64,000 nt of DNA from Hevea brasiliensis (lineage: Eukaryota; Streptophyta; Magnoliopsida; Malpighiales; Euphorbiaceae), in contig NC_079503.1 of assembly GCF_030052815.1 (NCBI RefSeq), forward strand, positions 56,710,735 through 56,774,734, read 5' to 3'. The notes under the pieces are model-generated. The model was not told the origin of the DNA, did not search any database, and saw nothing but the letters and a program-made list of their open reading frames with translations. The position numbers and the translations under genes are program-made. Each line of letters starts with the position of its first letter. Positions within the stretch are counted from its first letter, which is position 1. Positions 11,260 to 23,189 of the stretch are shown here, one piece after another.

Positions 11260-11857
11260 TGAAAAGAGCATAGAGCAATTTAGTAAGTTTCTTAAAGAGA
11301 CATTCAGATTAGCTCTAGGTATACCCATGTACACAGGTTTTGATGTATGCATGTAAAAATATGTACGTAAATTATTTTAGTAGTTGTATAAAAACTCTTG
11401 TAAAATATTTTGGTATGTAATTAAATATAAATTATTGTAAATGTAAATTTGAGATTTCATTTACCTGTATAGTTTAGTAATATTAATTTTTGATTTTTGT
11501 AATTAATGAAATGTTCTTTATGATGAGATTGATCTGAAAATGAATTGATTTGATTATTGAGATTGAATTGTGAGTTGAAATGAAGTTATTGGAGTTGTAT
11601 TTGAGAAAACATATTGAGAGTGTTTTCCTTTTTAGGTTTGAGGAACTGTTTTCTCAAAATATAGCCGGCACTTTACCGAAATTTTGAAAAATTTTTATAA
11701 CACCAGATTTTAATCGATGATTTAAATTTCACAAAAATTGTTTTAAAATCTCTTGTAGTATATCTAATGGGTTATCAGTAGGTAAAGTACGGTAATTCAT
11801 TAGGTGGACTATGGGACATGTTACATCTTACGAGGGAGTAGGGTGTGACATGTTTTG

Positions 11858-11869
11858 TGGTATCAGAGC
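11858..11869 (+). other. G3 primer binding site
   Basis: TGGTATCAGAGC lies 7 bases after the LTR end at 11850, complementary to initiator-Met tRNA. Confidence 0.9.
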
Positions 11870-12036
11870 AATGATTTTAAAGTAAATTTTGAGCTGTGAA
11901 TTTGAAATCTTTTTGTCGGTAAATACAACTACTCAAATGTTTGATATATATAGTATATTTACATCATAAATATGAACTAATGGAGAGAAATCTCCTTGTG
12001 TTAGTTGTAGAGGAAATAGAAAATACTGTGAAAAGA

Positions 12037-12082
12037 ATGGAAGAGAATAATGAGACAATAGAACAGTCTGTGATGGCAGAAG
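12037..12082 (+). pseudogene. G3 gag, first 15 codons, split by C1
   Basis: ATG at 12037 opens MEENNETIEQSVMAE, equivalent to the Gag start of G1. The frame is cut at 12082 by copia element C1 and resumes after C1 at 21369. The last five bases (AGAAG, 12078-12082) are the target duplication. Confidence 0.75.
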
Positions 12083-13930
12083 TGTAGGAACGGAAGCGTG
12101 AAAAACACAAGTTTATACCATTGAATTCAAAAATTTTCACCTAGGGTCACATGCACCATGCAAGATTTATTTTTATCTATTTGATTTCAATGATAAACAA
12201 CATATTAAAACTCTTTTAATATGTTTTTGGATCTGTATTTGCCATTTAAGATTTTAAAATTAATCAGATTAATTTTAGAACCCTAGATTAAATCAAGAAC
12301 GATTACACTAACCTCTTGATGCACTGCAGTGTGTCTGCGCCTTTGAGATTCGTCTTCAGGACACTGGTTATGTTTTCTTTTCATAACCCCACTTAAATAG
12401 CTAGGTTAACACATTAAACCCTAGCCACATGTCACCTTTTGATTAGCTCTAGGTTTAAGTGACCCAATCACATTGTGCCAAGTGTCAAACCTATATTTAA
12501 TCTTGATTTTAATCATCTTACATGATTAAAAATATTTGGCAAGCTTATGTGTTATGCCATGTGTCACCATCTCATGGTGCCACGTGTCACACTGTGAAAT
12601 GACCAAAATGCCCCTGTGTCTTAATTTTGAGTTCTTAACCCAAAATAATTATTTTCTTCTTCTAATTAATTTATATCAAATATAAATTAATTAATTAATC
12701 TCTATTAATTAATTTCTCATCAATTAAATTCATATTTAAACACTTTAAATATAAATTTAATTTATACTACACATCCAATAATCTAGATTTGGTTTCAAGT
12801 CATGCTAGGGACTTTGCAATTTTATTGCAAACCAAATCTATTTAATTAATCAATTAAACTCTTTAATTAATTAATTAAATCATATTTAAATAGGTGATAA
12901 CTTGTGTATGTGTGTGACTTACTAGGCTCATCACTAATTGGCAATGAGACATGATATCAACTCTTAATATCATCAGAACTCTTTCTTACCATAAATGATT
13001 TCTCTAAATCATTTTATGAACCTCATAGACCATGGTTAACACCTAGCATAGCATGCCATGGCCACCCAATTAGTAATAAGATTTACCTTAAATGAACCTA
13101 TAATCATATGTTACCATGCACTAGAATCTCTATGTTACAAAATCCCAACTCAAATTTGAGTCATGGTTTATGTCAAACTCCATTTGCTATGAATATTATG
13201 TTCTCTTTTAATTCCAGTTCTTGATTAAAAGATTTTCTCATCGAAACTCTTTTACGAATAAATCTATCTGTCCTGGCCAGGAACTTGAAACATCAAGAAC
13301 AATTAAATGAACATAGGATTTTATCTCTATTTACTTAGAGGAACAGATTCCTTCTTGATCAACACCTACCTCCATATATAACTAGCAGGAGCCAACACAT
13401 ACCCATATACCCATACATAGTACAAGTATGAAAGCAGTATCAAACTCAAACTACCTATATACAAGATAACTATGCTATCTCAGGTCTAAAGATTATATGC
13501 ACTGATATGATTTATGACAAAACATTGACAAGAGTAAACTCCATGTGCTTGTCATAAGTGTCACCGGTTGACCTACTTATCATTTATAAGTGCCTATCAT
13601 GTTTGTTATATGGCATGAGACTCACCATTCCATCTTATTTATATCTCATATAAATAACTTGGGAACAAACATGAATACAATCTTTCTGGATAAGTCATGT
13701 CCTTATTATGAAGTATCCTCGATTGTGAACCTATTTATGATACTTTGTGCTAGAAATATTGTCACTCATATTCTTAACAACTTAAGAATAATATTTCTAA
13801 CAAAATATCAATGGACCTTTTCTATTACACATAAATATATTATGTAAACGGAAAAGTGGAAATGCCTTTTATTAATAAAATATATACAAGATACATACTA
13901 AATGATATGCTCTAGGGCATACTACTAACA
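12083..13930 (-). repeat. C1 3' LTR
   Basis: 1848 bp. Compared with the 5' LTR it lacks about 240 bp near 12362, where GGACACTGG joins directly to the sequence found after the gap in the other copy. Confidence 0.9.
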
Positions 13931-13947
13931 ATCTCTCACTAGCACTA
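13931..13947 (-). other. C1 polypurine tract
   Basis: On the minus strand GCTAGTGAGAGAT lies directly before the 3' LTR. Confidence 0.6.
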
Positions 13948-15677
13948 GAGCCATTCATTACAATACCTTAGACCCATCTTCTCAAGATGTCAGTCTAACT
14001 GAGCTTGTGACAAAGGCTTAGTGAATGGATCAGCTGAATTTTTCAGCTGATGTTATTTTTCTGCATGGCTATATCGCCTTTGCCCAACTATATGTCTGAT
14101 AATGTGGTAGTGCCTTTCTATGTGTTTGGATTTTGGGTGAGACCTTAGTTCCTTAGCCTGTATGACTGTTCCATTATTGTCACAGTGTAATGGAACTACT
14201 GACTCAATGGAAGGAACTACTATAAGTTCTGTCACGAACTTCTTTATCCAAACAGCTTCCTTTGCGAGATCCGATGCAAGAATATACTCACCTCGATGGT
14301 GGAATCTGCAATCGTGCTCTGTTTGGAACTCTTCCAACCGATCGCACCTCCATTACAAATGAACACATATCCAGAGGTAGACTTTCTATCATCGATATCT
14401 GATTGGAAATCAGAATCAGTATAACCATCCAATTGCAAGTCTCCACCTCCATAAATCAAGAATAAATCCTTAGTTCTTATCAAGTACTTAAGGATAATCT
14501 TGTGACTATCGATGTTCCAAACACGGATTGGATTGATACCGCTAGTCAAACTAACGAGATATGCGATATCCGGCCTAGTACACAACATTGCATACATTAA
14601 ACTTCCAATAGCCGAAGCATATGGAATCCTGGCCATCTTATCTCTTTCTTCAGGTGTCTTTGGAGACATCTCTTTAGAAAGGAGGATACCATGTCTCACT
14701 GGTAACAATCCTCTCTTGGAATCAAGCATGTTAAACCTCTTTAACACCTTTTCCAAGTATAGACTTTGGGATAAACCAATTATTCTTTTCGCTCTATCTC
14801 TATAGATGCGAATCCCAAGAATATAGGTTGCCTCCCCTAAGTCTTTCATGGAGAATGTATTTGACAACCATACCTTTATAGTCATCAACATACCTGTATC
14901 ATTACCTATCAACAGTATGTCATCCACATATAAGACAAGGAAAGTGATAGCACAGTCACTAACCTTCTTATATACACATGGCTCATCCTCATTTTTGATA
15001 AAACCAAAAGATTTAATGGCTTCATCAAAACGGATGTTCCAACTCCTCGAAGCTTGTTTCAACCCATAAATGGATCGCTTTAGCTTGCATACCTTGGAAC
15101 CATCTTGGGATTCAAATCCCTTAGGTTGTTCCATGAAAATGTTTTCTTCAATGTATCCATTGAGAAAGGCTGTTTTGACATCCATCTGCCAAATCTCATA
15201 ATCATAGTATGCAGCTATTGCTAATAAAATCCTAATTGATTTAAGCATGGCATCAGGCGAGAAAGTCTCCTCATAGTCTATTCCTTGCCTTTGGCGAAAC
15301 CCTTTCGCTACTAGCCTTGCCTTATAGGTCTCTACCTTTCCATCAGAACCAATTTTCTTCTTGAAAACCCATTTGTTCCCTATAGGTACAATACCTTCAG
15401 GTGGGTCAACAAGATCCCAAACTTGATTCTTATACATGGAATCAATCTCGGATTTCATAGCATCAATCCATTTTGAAGAGTCTATATCTGATATAGCTTC
15501 TTCATAGGTAAGTGGATCATCTCCATGATCTACTTCTTCATGAGTAGACAACTCTTGTTCTTCTCCATGAAGAAAACCATATCTCACTGGTGGGTGAGAT
15601 ACCCTGGTTGTTCTACGAGGAACAGTTGTAGATATTTCATCAATGGGTATAAGTTGACTAGATGGATCAATATCCAT
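13948..15677 (-). pseudogene. Copia reverse transcriptase and RNase H (C1)
   Basis: A 477-codon frame (15677-14244) holds the copia RT domain from about residue 83: KWVFKKKIGSDG, a D-containing MDVKTAFLNG, the SIYGLKQASR block and the YVDD active site at residues 250-253. RNase H follows with DSDFQSDIDDRKSTSGYVF near residue 421. A local double shift near residue 380 garbles about 12 residues and then recovers. After residue 460 the frame shifts; the continuation at 14337-14053 (KEAVWIKKF, CDNNGT, SKHIERHYHIIR) is the RNase H end. About 14025-13985 reads DPFTKPLSQAQLD. The domain copies element RNA into cDNA in the particle. With several frame breaks this copy is inactive. Confidence 0.92.
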
Positions 15678-16640
15678 CTGATCTGTTGGTTAGTCAGAAT
15701 TCTCCAATTCTAACTCTATTTGCCTTCCTTTGCCTCCTTCTTGAACAAACTGTTGTTCAAGAAATGTGGCATCTCTACTTATCACAACCTTTTGTGAAGT
15801 AGACAAATAAAATAATATCCAAAACTATCTTTTGGATATCCAACAAATCGACCTTTTTCTGATCTGGTCTCCAATTTATCAGTGTTCAGCTTTTTGATAT
15901 AAGCTGGACAAACCCAAATCTTAACATGCTTAAGACTTGGTTTTCTTCCATGCCATATCTCATAAGGTGTGGAAGAAACTGATTTTGATGGAATCCTATT
16001 CAGAATATACAAAGCTGATTCTAATGCAAATCCCCAAAAGAAGATTGGCATATCAGTATAGCTCATCATACTACGTACCATATCCAATAGGGTACGATTT
16101 CTCCTTTCAGATACACCATTTAGCTGTGGCGTTCCTGGAGGAGTCAGCTGAGAAACAATGCCATGCTCTCTCAAGTATTCATCAAATTCAGTACTCAAAT
16201 ATTCACCTCCATGATCTGATCGAAGAGCTTTAATACTTTTTCCTGTTTGATTTTCTACTTCAGATTTAAATTCTTTGAACTTTTCAAAAGATTCATATTT
16301 GTATTTCATCAAATACAAATACCCAAACCTTGATTTATCATCAGTAAAGGTAATAAAATAATGAAAACCCCTTCTAGCCATTTCTTTAAACGGACCACAT
16401 ACATCACTATGTATTAGTTCCAAAATATTTTCAGCTCTTAGCCCTTGTCCAACAAAGGGTAATCTAGTCATTTTTGCCTTGAAGGCAAGATTCACAAGTT
16501 GGAGTAGGCTCAGAGCCCAATGAGGATAGAATCCCCATTTTCTCCAATTTTGCAATCCTATCTTCTGCAACATGACATAACCTTAAGTGCCAAATATATT
16601 TTGAACTTGAGTTGGTTTTCACCATGGCATTGCATTCATT
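15678..16640 (-). pseudogene. Copia pre-integrase and integrase (C1)
   Basis: Near 16605-16480 the minus strand reads a GAG-pre-integrase segment (WHLRLCHVAEDRI, then CESCLQGK). A run of five T at 16471-16475 shifts the frame by one. The integrase core follows in a frame beginning at 16573 with the catalytic triad D57 (HSDVCGP), D120 (RSDHGGEY) and E156 (GVSERRNR), a D-D-35-E spacing. GRKPSLKH and GRFVGYP mark the C-terminal part. A frame break near 15790 and a stop at about 15690 separate it from RT. Integrase would insert the cDNA. The protease that normally lies between the zinc knuckle and this region is not recognisable; hardly any sequence is left for it. Confidence 0.9.
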
Positions 16641-16649
16641 TAGATTGCT

Positions 16650-17486
16650 TTACTCTGGCAATGGAAACACTTTCCTATTGGCAATGGAAACACTTTCCTG
16701 CTGGCAGTGGAAACACTTTCCTTTGCCTTTGTCAGCTTTGGTCTTCCTTTTCTGTTTAGCTATTTTCTTGGAAGGACAAGGAATCTGAGGTTTCTTTTTC
16801 TTATTGCCCTTCTTCTTATTGGACTTTCCAGTAGAAGAAGATGCAACCAAAGCTACCTCTTTTCCTTTATTGCCTGGCATATTCTTTTGGGCAATAACCA
16901 GCATGTTGAGTAATTCAGCTAAGGTGCATTCCTGTTTAGTCATATGGAAATTTGTCACAAAATTCCCAAAAGACTCAGGAAGGGACTGAAGGATCAAATT
17001 CGTTAGTAGTTGGAAATCCATGTGGAAGTCAAGATGTTCCAATTGCTCAATCAGCCGAATCAACTTGTAGACATGATCTCCAACATTCTGTCCCTCAGAC
17101 ATCCTCATGCGGAATAGCTGCCTAGATATCTCATACCTAGCATTTCTGCTGTGCTCACCATACAACTCTTGTAGGTGAAGGAGGATCTCACTCGCACTCT
17201 GCATGTTCTCATGTTGCTTCTGTAACTCATTACTCATAGAAGCACGCATGTAACACTTAGCTCTCATATCATGCTCCTTCCACTTGTCCAAAGTTTCATG
17301 TTCCTCTTGTGTGGCCTCTGGAGGTAAGGGACCAGGAACATTTGAATCTAGAACATATCCTATATGTTCAAGGTTCAGGACAAGTTACAAATTTCTTAGC
17401 CAATCAGACAGATGAGGTCCTGTCAACCTATTGTGATCAAGTATGCTTGCAAGGATATTGGATGGTGGTGGTTGTTTTGTGCTCAT
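16650..17486 (-). pseudogene. Copia Gag (C1)
   Basis: The likely start is the ATG at 17486 (MSTKQPPPSN, LTGPHLSDWLRNL). A TAA at 17387-17385 stops it after RNL; reading continues in the same frame to the 213-codon open part (17291-16650). That part has the copia-type Gag polypeptide (LDKWKEHDMRAKCYMRASM, LQELYGEHSRNARYEISRQL, MSEGQNVGDHVYKLIRLIEQL), a Lys-rich linker, and the start of a CCHC knuckle broken by the 23-bp triplication. It would form the particle shell. As it stands it lacks a complete knuckle. Confidence 0.9.
16655..16723 (-). repeat. 23-bp triplication inside the zinc-knuckle codons of C1 gag
   Basis: Three copies of a 23-bp unit (16655-16677, 16678-16700, 16701-16723) each encode or mimic GKCFHCQ, the first half of the Gag zinc knuckle. 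Because 23 is not a multiple of three, the second and third copies fall out of frame. The knuckle therefore ends after CFHC, without its His and last Cys. Confidence 0.9.
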
Positions 17487-19254
17487 TATTATCAGAAAAT
17501 TAATTGCAGAAATAACCAGATTAATTAGTAAATGTATCATGTAATTAACCAAATATGATTATGGTCTTTTAATCAAAATGGTCCTCCCACTAACTTAGCG
17601 AATCCTACACTTCCAAAGTAGAAAACGGAAATCCTAGTTGGATGGATTTCTAGTGGGTGATTGAATTCTTATAATTCTATTGATCATCCTCAGGTACATC
17701 CATTATTGGAATTACAATAAACTATAAGTGAGCAACTCTTTGCCCATCACATCTCATGTGAGGTTCAATCCTTTACCTAGCCCCTAATGCTCAAAATCTC
17801 AGGTACATCCATTATTGACTTATCTTGCATTAGTTAAGTTGATCCCATTGAGCCAGTAATTATGCAAATAATTTTAATGTCCTCAGGTACATCCAATATT
17901 GGCCACTAAACCATTTACATATTTACAACATCTCATGCTTTAACAATTATTCTTAAGAAAATCTCTTAAATTAATTGCATCTTATGCAACTATTTAAAAT
18001 TTCTTAAAATAATTGCCCCAATGGAGGGCCTATGTTATAATTACTTTAATTATAGCATTTCCAACTTAATCATTTGTTTGGAAGATTTTATGGTCATCCT
18101 AATTACTATTAAGGTCTCACTTTGCACATTATCCATTTAGCATGCATATATCATATAATTGCATACATTCCCATACATCTCATGCATTCATGGATAAGCA
18201 GTAAATATGGTATGATCATGGACTTTCTAGGGGATTCAATTCTGAGCCACCAAGAATTGAATCAGGGCATTCCTAGGTGCATTTCATTCATTCATTTTAC
18301 AAGAGTTGCTGAAGGAGTACATAATCAACACTTGATATTGAATTCCTCCCACTGGTCCCACCAATGCTCTTGACCTCCTTGAACTTCTTGCAATCCAATA
18401 TTACATAGTAATCATTGGCATACCAAGGCGAATTTACAAGAACTTAAATAAATGAAATTACAACTCAAAAATTATTACAAACTTAATAATACATGCCCAA
18501 AATAAATTAAAATAAATTAATTAATTTACAATCCCAAAGAAACATAAAAGAAATAAATCCAATCACATTGGTCTTTTATAGTCCATGATCATCCATCATG
18601 CATATCACTATTTAACAATTAAATAAAACATACATACTTAAATTAAATTGAATATCTCATATTCAACTTAAAAATCCAGATTTGAATATGATTCAAATAA
18701 ATTTAAAAATTCAGATTTGAATCTCATTAAAACAAATTTAAAAATTCAGATTTGAATCACATAAAAAAAACTTCAAAAATTAAGATTTGAATCACATTAA
18801 AACATTTTTTAAAAATCAGATTTGAATCACATTCAAATATTTTTAAAAATCATATCTGAATTTTATTGAATCAATTTTAAAAATCAGATTTAAATATGAT
18901 TCAAACAACTTTAAAAATTCAGATTTGAATCACATTCAAACAACTTTTAAAATTCAGATTTGAATCACATTCAAACAATTTTTAAAATTCTGATTTGAAT
19001 CATAATTTAATTGTGTGATTAAAACAACTAATTAAACACTTTAATTAGTCAAAGAATAGGCCTTAGATCATACAACAATTGCAGAATTAAAAGCCAAACC
19101 TTGAACCACCCAAGGAACCATTGTTGCCATACCAATGGTGGCTTCACCATGTGTGACGCCACATCTCATGATCCAACCAGCAATGAATCTCTTGATCTCA
19201 TGATCAAACACACAATTAAATTATATAATCAACAATCTAAATGGCAAATATAGT
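17487..19254 (-). other. C1 leader between primer site and gag
   Basis: About 1.77 kb with no coding frame I can support. It holds a degenerate 35-bp array (18664-19010) and three dispersed copies of CTCAGGTACATCCA (about 17690, 17802 and 17881). Long untranslated leaders occur in some copia families. Packaging signals could lie here, but nothing in the sequence identifies them. Confidence 0.7.
18664..19010 (-). repeat. Degenerate 35-bp tandem array in the C1 leader
   Basis: The core CAGATTTGAAT and its variants start at 18677, 18712, 18747, 18782, 18817, 18851, 18885, 18920, 18955 and 18990, a period of 34-35. Units have diverged, so the array is old relative to its neighbours. Confidence 0.88.
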
Positions 19255-19267
19255 GGCTCTGATACCA
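19255..19267 (-). other. C1 primer binding site
   Basis: On the minus strand TGGTATCAGAGCC follows the LTR end after two bases. It complements initiator-Met tRNA. Confidence 0.92.
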
Positions 19268-19269
19268 AT

Positions 19270-21363
19270 TGTAGGAACAGAAGCGTGAAAAACACAAGTT
19301 TACAGCATTGAATTCAAAAATTTTCACCTAGGGTCACATGCACCATGCCAGAGTTATTTTTATCTATTTGATTTCAATGATAAACAACATCTTAAAACTC
19401 TTGTCATATGTTGTTGGATCGGTATTTGCCCGTTCAGATTTTAAAATTAATCAGATTAATTTTAGAACCTAGATTAAATCAAGAACGATTACACTAACCT
19501 CTTGATGCAACTGCGGTGTGTGCGCCTTTGAGATTCGTCTTGAGGACACGGATGTTGTCCCTCTAGCTTGTCCACACCAAGAACACCTATAGCAGCCCTT
19601 GAACGTCTTCTAAAGGCTTTTCTATTAATTAGAAATTCAAGTTCTACCTTTTTAGAGATTAGAGATGTAAGCAGGACACTAGAAACAATTTCTAGTGTTC
19701 TTAATTCAAGAGATTGATGGCTAATCTCTTTGAATTGATGAGAGATGAAGAAGAATGGCTGGAGAGGCTCAAAGTGGCGTGACATATGAGAGGAGAGGCT
19801 GCTGGTTATGTTTTCTTTTCATAACCCCACTTAAATAGCTAGGTTAACACATTAAACCCTAGCCACATGTCACCTTTTGATTAGCTCTAGGTTTAAGTGA
19901 CCCAATCACATTGTGCCAAGTGTCAAACCTATATTTAATCTTGATTTTAATCATCTTACATGATTAAAAATATTTGGCAAGCTTATGTGTTATGCCATGT
20001 GTCACCATCTCATGGTGCCACGTGTCACACTGTGAAATGACCAAAATGCCCCTGTGTCTTAATTTTGAGTTCTTAACCCAAAATAATTATTTTCTTCTTC
20101 TAATTAATTTATATCAAATATAAATTAATTAATTAATCTCTATTAATTAATTTCTCATCAATTAAATTCATATTTAAACACTTTAAATATAAATTTAATT
20201 TATACTACACATCCAATAATCTAGATTTGGTTTCAAGTCATGCTAGGGACTTTGCAATTTTATTGCAAACCAAATCTATTTAATTAATCAATTAAACTCT
20301 TTAATTAATTAATTAAATCATATTTAAATAGGTGATAACTTGTGTATGTGTGTGACTTACTAGGCTCATCACTAATTGGCAATGAGACATGATATCAACT
20401 CTTAATATCATCGAACTCTTTCTTACCATAAATGATTTCTCTAAATCATTTTATGAACCTCATAGACCATGGTTAACACCTAGCATAGCATGCCATGGCC
20501 ACCCAATTAGTAATAAGATTTACCTTAAATGAACCTATAATCATATGTTACCATGCACTAGAATCTCTCTGTTACAAAATCCCAACTCAAACTGGAGTCA
20601 TGGTTTATGTCAAACTCCATTTGCTATGAATATTATGTTCTCTTTTAATTCCAGTTCTTGATTAAAAGATTTTCTCATCGAAACTCTTTTACGAATAAAT
20701 CTATCTGTCTGGCAGGAACTTGAAACATCAAGAACAATTAAATGAACATAGGATTTTATCTCTATTTACTTAGAGGCAGATTCCTTCTTGATCAACACCT
20801 ACCTCCATATATAACTAGCGAGGAGCCAACACATGCCCATATACCCATACATAGTACAAGTATGAAAGCGAGATCAAACTCAAACTACCTATATACAAGA
20901 TAACATGCTATCTCAGTCTAAAGATTATATGCATCGATATGTTTTATGACAAAACATTGACAAGAGTAAACTCCATGTGCTTGTCATAAGTGTCACTTGG
21001 TTGACCTACTTATCATTTATAAGTGCCTATCATGTTTGTTATATGGCATGAGACTCACCATTCCATCTTATTTATATCTCATATAAATAACTTGGGAACA
21101 AACATGAATACAATCTTTCTGGATAAGTCATGTCCTTATTATGAAGTATCCTCGATTGTGAACCTATTTATGATACTTTGTGCTAGAAATATTGTCACTC
21201 ATATTCTTAACAACTTAAGAATAATATTTCTAACAAAATATCAATGGACCTTTTCTATTACACATAAATATATTATGTAAACGGAAAAGTGGAAATGCTT
21301 TTTATTAATAAAATATATACAAGATACATACTAAATGATATGCTCTAGGGCATACTACTAACA
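19270..21363 (-). repeat. C1 5' LTR
   Basis: 2094 bp, close in length to the solo LTR C2 (2100 bp). It contains the roughly 240-bp block (about 19540-19800) missing from the 3' LTR. Confidence 0.92.
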
Positions 21364-22018
21364 AGAAGTACAAGTTGAGGCCCCAGCTCTACAAAGGGTT
21401 GAAGGCCTGACTGTACCAGTTTTACTGGTACAAATTACTGCACAAACGGCCAAATAAATGGCTACTTTCTTTCAACAAATGGCTGATACTCTGTCAGCTC
21501 AAGCTCAAGCACAAACCCAACCCCCACAAGGGTAGTGTGAAATAGAGAAAAGGGAGAAACCTATGGGTCAGAGCTCGAATAGTAATTTGGGGAAGAGAAA
21601 AGAATTTGAGAAACCCCGAGCTCAGGGATATGACAGAGGTGGATCATCAGGGCAGAGAACACTAAGATCTAGTCGTCGAACAACCAGAAGTTCCTATTTT
21701 GCCCATTTCTGCCATGTTTGTGGTAAGCTACATGGAGGTATTTGTCGTGAGGCCTCTAGAGCCTGCTACAATTGTGGAAAGCTTGAACACTTTATTAGAA
21801 ATTATACTAGAGTACCTCGATCTACTCTCCAAAGTTCACAGACAGTCAATAAAGGTCGAGATAGAAATAGAGTTAGTACTCCTCACAACCATAACATAGT
21901 GAATCAACCCGAACATAGTAGCGTATCAGTTAGAGCGTCCACTATGCGCCAAGGGGAAAGAACAGAAACTTCGGATGTAGCTGTTGGTAAGTTCTTAAAA
22001 AAAAAAATTATTATGTGA
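21364..22018 (+). pseudogene. G3 gag, remainder after C1
   Basis: After the duplicated AGAAG the G3 gag frame resumes (VEAPALQRVEG). Stops follow after AQTAK and after QPPQG, then a clean 151-codon stretch from 21563. As in G1, the text passes straight from the Gln-rich segment to the basic region, so the Gag core is missing. Numbering from 21563, the first knuckle is C50, C53, H57, C61. The second has C68, C71 and H76, but Tyr81 in place of the last Cys, as in G1. The frame ends in an A-rich run at about 22000. Confidence 0.8.
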
Positions 22019-22533
22019 TCCCAGCGCTACTTAGTTGTATTTTAGTGTTAGAACTATATGTGCTGTTGTTATTCCTTTACATGGGAATAAATTTTGATGC
22101 AGTAGTGATTAGTCCTTCAAGATAAGGAATGTGATAATAAGTGAAATTAGTTCTGGAAGAGTTTATCAGCGAAAAGTATTTTCTAACACAGCATAATTTA
22201 TAAGGCTAAACGGTAAGCCTACTTAATGTAAGGCAAGAGGACGTAAAAGTAAGTTGCAGTAATAGACTTGCTCTAGATGAGGGCAAAGATGTTACAGTTA
22301 GTAATTGTCAATAGATATTGTAATCAGAATAAGTTTCGGATATTAGTGAATTCGAAAAGGATAAAAGATAGGAAAGTTTAATCTATTAGAATGTATCATA
22401 GTAACTATGTAATGTTCTTGATGTTTATACTGTAAGCTGCAGATTACGGTACTGACTTGAGATTATTGTGTTGAGCTACGTACTACTCGATAGTACACCA
22501 AGATGAGAATAGTTGCCAATGGCATTTGTATTG
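22019..22533 (+). pseudogene. Eroded protease and pol of G3, left part
   Basis: Noncoding, collinear with 2160-2690 of G1 and 61640-62130 of G7. It opens with a degraded protease-like stretch (about 22035-22110). It ends at GTATA (22534-22538), the target duplication of G4, and resumes at 35627. Confidence 0.75.
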
Positions 22534-23139
22534 GTATATGTCACACCCTACCCCTCTGTAAGGCATAACATGATCCCGTAGTATACCTAATGAATTACCA
22601 ACTTCGTCTACTGATAATTCATTAAATACACTACAAGGGATTTTAAAACTTTTCTTACTTCTTTTTATAGTGGTGAGCACTATTTACAGGTGTTAAAAAA
22701 ATTTTTTTGAACTTAAGTGAAAGAGATAACACATTTGAATTATTAGGAATTTCTGTAAAAATTTTGGCGAAGTACCATCTGTATTTTGAACAAAACAGTT
22801 CTTCAGAAAACCTGTAAAAAGCACTTCAATTAGATTTCTCAATCTCGACTTCAACAGTTAAACAACACAATATATTTCTCAAGTCAAATCCACAATAATT
22901 TTTCAAAAACTAAGATAAAAGAAATATAATATAAATTTTACAAGTCAAAATAACTCATAATTTACTTTACAACTTCAATGTACAATTTTAATTTACAACT
23001 GCTCAAAACCAAGAACACTATATACATACAGTGAACATACATTACAGTACAAAATGCAAAATGTGGTATACTCAATATACCCGATGATCTCTCGCTGAAT
23101 GCAATAGCAGCCTAGTCTGCTGCCCTATCCGTCTGTCTA

Positions 23140-23189
23140 CCTGCGACAACAATGGAAAGCTATCGCTGAGACAATGTCTCAGTGGTGCA
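23140..23189 (-). other. LTR double-hairpin cassette, copy 4
   Basis: Stem 1 is CTGAGAC (23166-23172) with GTCTCAG (23176-23182) around AAT. Stem 2 is GCGACAAC with GCTATCGC on the plus strand, weaker here by one pair. Confidence 0.7.

Larger units (their letters stand above)
7607..11850 (+). repeat. Shared LTR: 3' LTR of G2 and 5' LTR of G3
   Basis: The LTR runs from TGTAACACCCCTA to GGTGTGACA, 4244 bp. It has a polypurine tract on its left and a primer site on its right, so it closes one element and opens the next. Such LTR-internal-LTR-internal chains usually come from recombination between LTRs. It is the longest gypsy LTR here for two visible reasons: the hairpin cassette occurs twice (10400 and 11211), and a 19-bp unit is repeated at 10841-10973. 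A roughly 35-bp block with CGACCATAGGGA is also doubled at about 10720-10790. Confidence 0.85.
12083..21363 (-). mobile_element. C1, Ty1/copia element inserted antisense in G3 gag
   Basis: It is 9281 bp, ending TGTAGGAAC on the left and CTAACA on the right, with a perfect 5-bp duplication AGAAG (12078-12082 and 21364-21368). On its own (minus) strand the order is 5' LTR 21363-19270, primer site, long leader, gag, integrase, RT, RNase H, polypurine tract, 3' LTR. Integrase before RT is the copia order. It is defective: stops in gag, no recognisable protease, a frameshift before integrase, and further breaks around RT and RNase H. The two LTRs differ by a deletion of about 240 bp in the 3' copy plus scattered small indels, so the insertion is not very recent. 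Confidence 0.93.

Noticed and set aside
18664..19010. CRISPR-like array
   Set aside because: No unique spacers between constant repeats; it is a head-to-tail degenerate 35-bp tandem in a copia leader, in a plant context.
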